In this document: positions 5,435 through 7,525 of the stretch, piece by piece | How positions within the stretch are numbered: position 1 is the stretch's first letter | Layout of the letters: every line of letters begins with the position of its first letter | Assembly (NCBI GenBank): GCA_021779795.1 | Contig: JAJXZZ010000153.1 | Coordinates: forward strand, 1 to 7,525 | Source: Acidobacteriota bacterium | GTDB lineage: Bacteria; Acidobacteriota; Vicinamibacteria; Vicinamibacterales; Fen-181 | Length of the DNA: 7,525 nucleotides | Direction: 5' to 3' | Made by a program: the position numbers and the translations under genes | Notes under the pieces: model-generated | Told to the model about the DNA's origin: nothing | Seen by the model: the letters and a program-made list of their open reading frames with translations, nothing else | The model's database searches: none

Positions 5435-6316
5435 TCACGCGCGCCGGCTGGCCGCCAGCCGGGCCGCCAGCCTGACGGCCTCGATGAGGCTGCCCGGGTC
5501 GGCGACGCCGCGCCCGGCGATGTCGAACGCCGTCCCGTGATCGACCGACGTCCGGATGATGGGCAGCCCCAGCGTGACGTTCACCGCCGCGCCGAAGGCG
5601 ACCAGCTTGATCGGCACCAGGCCCTGGTCGTGGTAGCAGGCGATGACGGCGTCGAACTCGCCGCGGACGGCGCGGACGAACAGCGTGTCGGCCGGGAACG
5701 GCCCGCTCACGTCGATCCCCTCGGCGCGGCACGCCGCCACGGCGGGCCGCAGGACCAGGTCGTCCTCGGAGCCGATCACGCCGTGCTCGCCGGCGTGCGG
5801 GTTCAGGCCCGCCAGCGCGAGGCGCGGGTTCGGGAACCCGAAGCGCGGGAGCTCGGCTGACGCCAGGCGGAGGAGAGCGGTCACGTGGTCGAACGTCAGC
5901 AGGCGCGGCACCTCGGCGAGCGGCACGTGGACGCTCGCCAGCACGACGCGGAGCGGCCGCGAGTAGAACATCATCGCGACGCGCGGCGCCCCGGTCAGGT
6001 GGGCGAGCAGGTCGGTGTGGCCGCGCCACGGCAGGCCGGCCAGGGCCCAGGCCTGCTTGTTGATCGGCGCGGTCGCCAGCGCCGCCACGCGCCCGGCCCG
6101 CGCGTCCTCGACGGCGCGCACGAGGGCGTCGTAGGCGGCCCGGCCCGCCTCGGCCGACAGCGCGCCCGGCGCGAACCGCGCGCCGGCGGGCGGCCCGTAG
6201 ACGACCGGCTCGCACTCGGCGGCGACGCGGAAGTCGGCCAGCGCCTTCTCGACCAGCTCGGGGCCGATGCCGGACGGGTCGCCGACGGTGATCGCGACGC
6301 GGGGAAGCTGCGGCAT
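5435..6316 (-). CDS. pdxA: 4-hydroxythreonine-4-phosphate dehydrogenase PdxA (shorter than usual)
   Basis: Catalyses NAD-dependent oxidation of 4-phosphohydroxy-L-threonine in DXP-dependent pyridoxal phosphate synthesis; a cytoplasmic, metal-dependent enzyme. Family motifs are complete: TVGDPSGIGPE (10-20), ATAPINK (81-87), WRGHTD (97-102), LNPHAGE (171-177), CYHDQGLVPIK (227-237) and TSVDHGTAFDIAG (256-268). The three metal-binding histidines correspond to H100, H229 and H260. At 293 residues it is about 35-40 shorter than typical PdxA. Comparison with the remembered E. coli sequence puts the missing part after VVYGPPAGARF (39-48), in the variable region before the conserved SAEAG helix; no catalytic motif is lost. 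It lies 13 bases after ricT and 16 before smpB. The gene may supply PLP for enzymes such as the nearby aminotransferase, but that link is only metabolic. PdxA2-type paralogues acting on other substrates remain possible. Confidence 0.94.
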   Translation of the reverse strand: MPQLPRVAITVGDPSGIGPELVEKALADFRVAAECEPVVYGPPAGARFAPGALSAEAGRAAYDALVRAVEDARAGRVAALATAPINKQAWALAGLPWRGHTDLLAHLTGAPRVAMMFYSRPLRVVLASVHVPLAEVPRLLTFDHVTALLRLASAELPRFGFPNPRLALAGLNPHAGEHGVIGSEDDLVLRPAVAACRAEGIDVSGPFPADTLFVRAVRGEFDAVIACYHDQGLVPIKLVAFGAAVNVTLGLPIIRTSVDHGTAFDIAGRGVADPGSLIEAVRLAARLAASRRA

Positions 6317-6329
6317 GTGGGTTCGGCGG

Positions 6330-7070
6330 TTACCGGGGTCCGGCGCCCGGGGCCTCCGGGGTCTCGTCGCGGGCGCCGGTCTTCCGGGGCAGCTTGCCCT
6401 CGGGCAGCTCGTAGCGCAGGCAGCACTTGAGCCGGCCGCACAGCCCCGACAGCTTCGACGGGTTGAGGCTGAGGTCCTGCTGTTTGGCCATCTTGATCGA
6501 CACCGGCTCGAACGACTGCAGCCAGGAGCCGCAGCACAGCGGGCGGCCGCACGATCCGTAGCCGCCCATCATCCGCGCCTCGTCGCGCACGCCGATCTGG
6601 CGCATCTCGATGCGCGTCCGGAACTCGGCGGCCAGCTCGCGCACCAGGTCCCGGAAGTCCACGCGCCCCTCGGCGGTGAAGTAGAAGACCAGCCGCGACC
6701 CGTCGTAGAGCTGCTCGACGCGGGTGAGCTTCATCGCCAGGCCGCGCTCGCGGAGCTTCAGCAGGCCCACGCGGTACGCCTCGCGCTCCCGCGCCTGCTG
6801 ACGCCGGCGGACGGCGCAGTCGTCCTCGGCGGCCACGCGCAAGACCCGCCCGCACCCGCAGGGGGTCGGCCGCGCCTCGTCCTGGCCGGCGGGCGCGGGC
6901 CGGACCGCCTCGACGCGGCCGAACGCCAGGCCGGTCTCGGTCTCGACGACCACCGGCGTGCCGGGCCGGAGCGGCTTCCGCACCAGGGCGCCCGCCACCG
7001 CGCAGGGCTGCGGCCGGCTGCTGCAGCCGAGCGTCACGAGCACGATCGCGTCGTCCTGTTGCGGTTCCAT
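6330..7070 (-). CDS. ricT: PSP1-domain protein RicT (YaaT family)
   Basis: A 246-residue cytoplasmic protein with the PSP1 domain. In Bacillus the RicT/YaaT homologue joins RicA and RicF in an Fe-S-containing complex that influences RNase Y processing; the role in this lineage is unproven. Diagnostic parts are LVFYFTAEGRVDFRDLV (127-143), the IGVRDEARMMGGYGSCGRPLCC block (159-180) and NPSKLSGLCGRLKCCLRYE (203-221). Cysteines C174, C179, C180, C211, C216 and C217 are candidate cluster ligands, with an extra CGC at 71-73. The ATG at 7070 has GGAGAGG about 10 bases upstream, which supports it over the longer open frame reaching 7316. Neighbouring holB upstream fits the frequent bacterial tmk-holB-ricT order. 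The C-terminal 25 residues are Pro/Gly/charge-rich and probably disordered. Confidence 0.95.
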   Translation of the reverse strand: MEPQQDDAIVLVTLGCSSRPQPCAVAGALVRKPLRPGTPVVVETETGLAFGRVEAVRPAPAGQDEARPTPCGCGRVLRVAAEDDCAVRRRQQAREREAYRVGLLKLRERGLAMKLTRVEQLYDGSRLVFYFTAEGRVDFRDLVRELAAEFRTRIEMRQIGVRDEARMMGGYGSCGRPLCCGSWLQSFEPVSIKMAKQQDLSLNPSKLSGLCGRLKCCLRYELPEGKLPRKTGARDETPEAPGAGPR

Positions 7071-7103
7071 CGGAAACGAACCTCTCCGTCCAGAATACTC
7101 CGC

Positions 7104-7185
7104 CTTCAGGCTGTCGGCTTCAGGCTTCGGGCCGGATCGCGTGACCGCGGACCGTGTGGCACGGCCTGTAGCCAAAGGCCTGAAG
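7104..7185. repeat. Short CTTCAGGC repeats in the holB-ricT gap
   Basis: CTTCAGGCT occurs directly at 7104-7112 and 7118-7126, and its core recurs inverted as GCCTGAAG at 7178-7185. The inverted pair (7118-7125 with 7178-7185) has 8-base arms around 52 bases. The block fills most of the 133-base gap between holB and ricT, the only long gap in an otherwise packed gene run. It could be a degenerate dispersed intergenic element or a stem in the transcript. No clear promoter is visible; TATTCT (minus strand, 7097-7092) lacks a -35 partner. Confidence 0.5.
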
Positions 7186-7203
7186 TCCGAGGCCCGCGAT
7201 CTT

Positions 7204-7525
7204 TCACAGGTGCACGGCCAGCCACGCGGCCACGATCTTCGGGCTCGCGTTGCGCCCGAGCGCCGCGATCGCCCGATCGACCGCCTCGTAGCCCCGCACG
7301 GCCCGGTCGCCGCCAAACGGTCCCGCCAGGCGCTCGAGGTCGGCGGACAGGTCCTCGTTGGCCATCGGCCCGCCCTGCCCGCCCTGCGCCGCGAGCGCCA
7401 CGTCGCGCAGCAGGGATCCGAGCATGGTCAGGCGCGAGGCCAGCGCGGCGCGCTCCCCCGACGAGGACGACTTGCCGGGCAGCAGCGCGGCGGCGGCCTG
7501 CAGCCGCGCGCGCGGCGTGGCCCCC
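7204..7525 (-). CDS. holB: Probable DNA polymerase III delta' subunit (HolB), C-terminal 106 residues
   Basis: The 5' part of the gene lies beyond the right edge, so only the C-terminal domain is visible. It contains an RLTMLGSLLRDVALAAQGG helix, a conserved-looking MANEDLSADLERLA segment, and the ending YEAVDRAIAALGRNASPKIVAAWLAVHL. An R-N-x-[NS]-P-K-[IL]-V-x-x-W-L ending is typical of delta' and tau/gamma clamp-loader C-terminal collar domains. The position directly upstream of ricT is the usual place for holB. Delta' is the clamp-loader subunit that helps load the sliding clamp during replication. The AAA+ module that would settle the call is not in the window, so DnaX-like alternatives are not fully excluded, but gene order favours HolB. 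Confidence 0.75.
   Translation of the reverse strand, partial: GATPRARLQAAAALLPGKSSSSGERAALASRLTMLGSLLRDVALAAQGGQGGPMANEDLSADLERLAGPFGGDRAVRGYEAVDRAIAALGRNASPKIVAAWLAVHL

Noticed and set aside
3445..5475. 676-codon plus-strand frame overlapping the surface gene and smpB
   Set aside because: Shifted-frame translation full of Arg/Gly/Asp with no motif; the surface protein frame shows regular repeats and a signal peptide.
5295..6215. 306-codon minus-strand frame across pdxA and smpB
   Set aside because: Out of frame with both conserved genes and of extreme Arg/Pro/Gly composition; no frameshift is needed to explain pdxA and smpB, which are both intact.

Overview
The window is a very GC-rich, densely coded bacterial stretch with six complete protein genes and one partial gene at each end. 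I suggest an Acidobacteriota member, perhaps Vicinamibacteria-like. This rests on gene neighbourhood and composition only, so it is tentative.

Left block (1-2698, minus strand): a transcription unit reads leftwards. It encodes a DegT/DnrJ/EryC1/StrS-type PLP sugar aminotransferase, then a glutamate/dicarboxylate:cation symporter, then the start of an RmlD-type dTDP-4-dehydrorhamnose reductase that runs off the left edge. The two sugar-nucleotide enzymes point to surface glycan synthesis. The symporter between them is an odd neighbour, though it is almost fused to rmlD (one base between stop and start).

Centre (2699-4915): a 387-base divergent intergenic region leads into a plus-strand gene for a secreted repeat protein. 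The protein has a signal peptide, one fibronectin type III-like domain, a thrombospondin-3-like calcium loop, and four tandem repeats of about 106 residues. The intergenic region carries a near-perfect sigma-54 promoter just before the gene. Upstream of it are two perfect dyads, an AT-rich 8+8 palindrome and a 9+9 dyad, positioned as activator (bEBP) or repressor sites would be. This sigma-54-controlled surface protein, divergent from glycan enzymes, is the most interesting part of the window.

Right block (4939-7525, minus strand): a compact housekeeping cluster in the order holB (3' part), ricT/PSP1, pdxA, smpB. Spacings are 13-16 bases, except for a 133-base gap between holB and ricT that holds short CTTCAGGC repeats. 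The cluster converges on the surface-protein gene with only 23 bases between the two stop codons.

No tRNA, rRNA, CRISPR array, insertion sequence or phage gene was seen. Most long open frames on the opposite strand are shadows caused by high GC.
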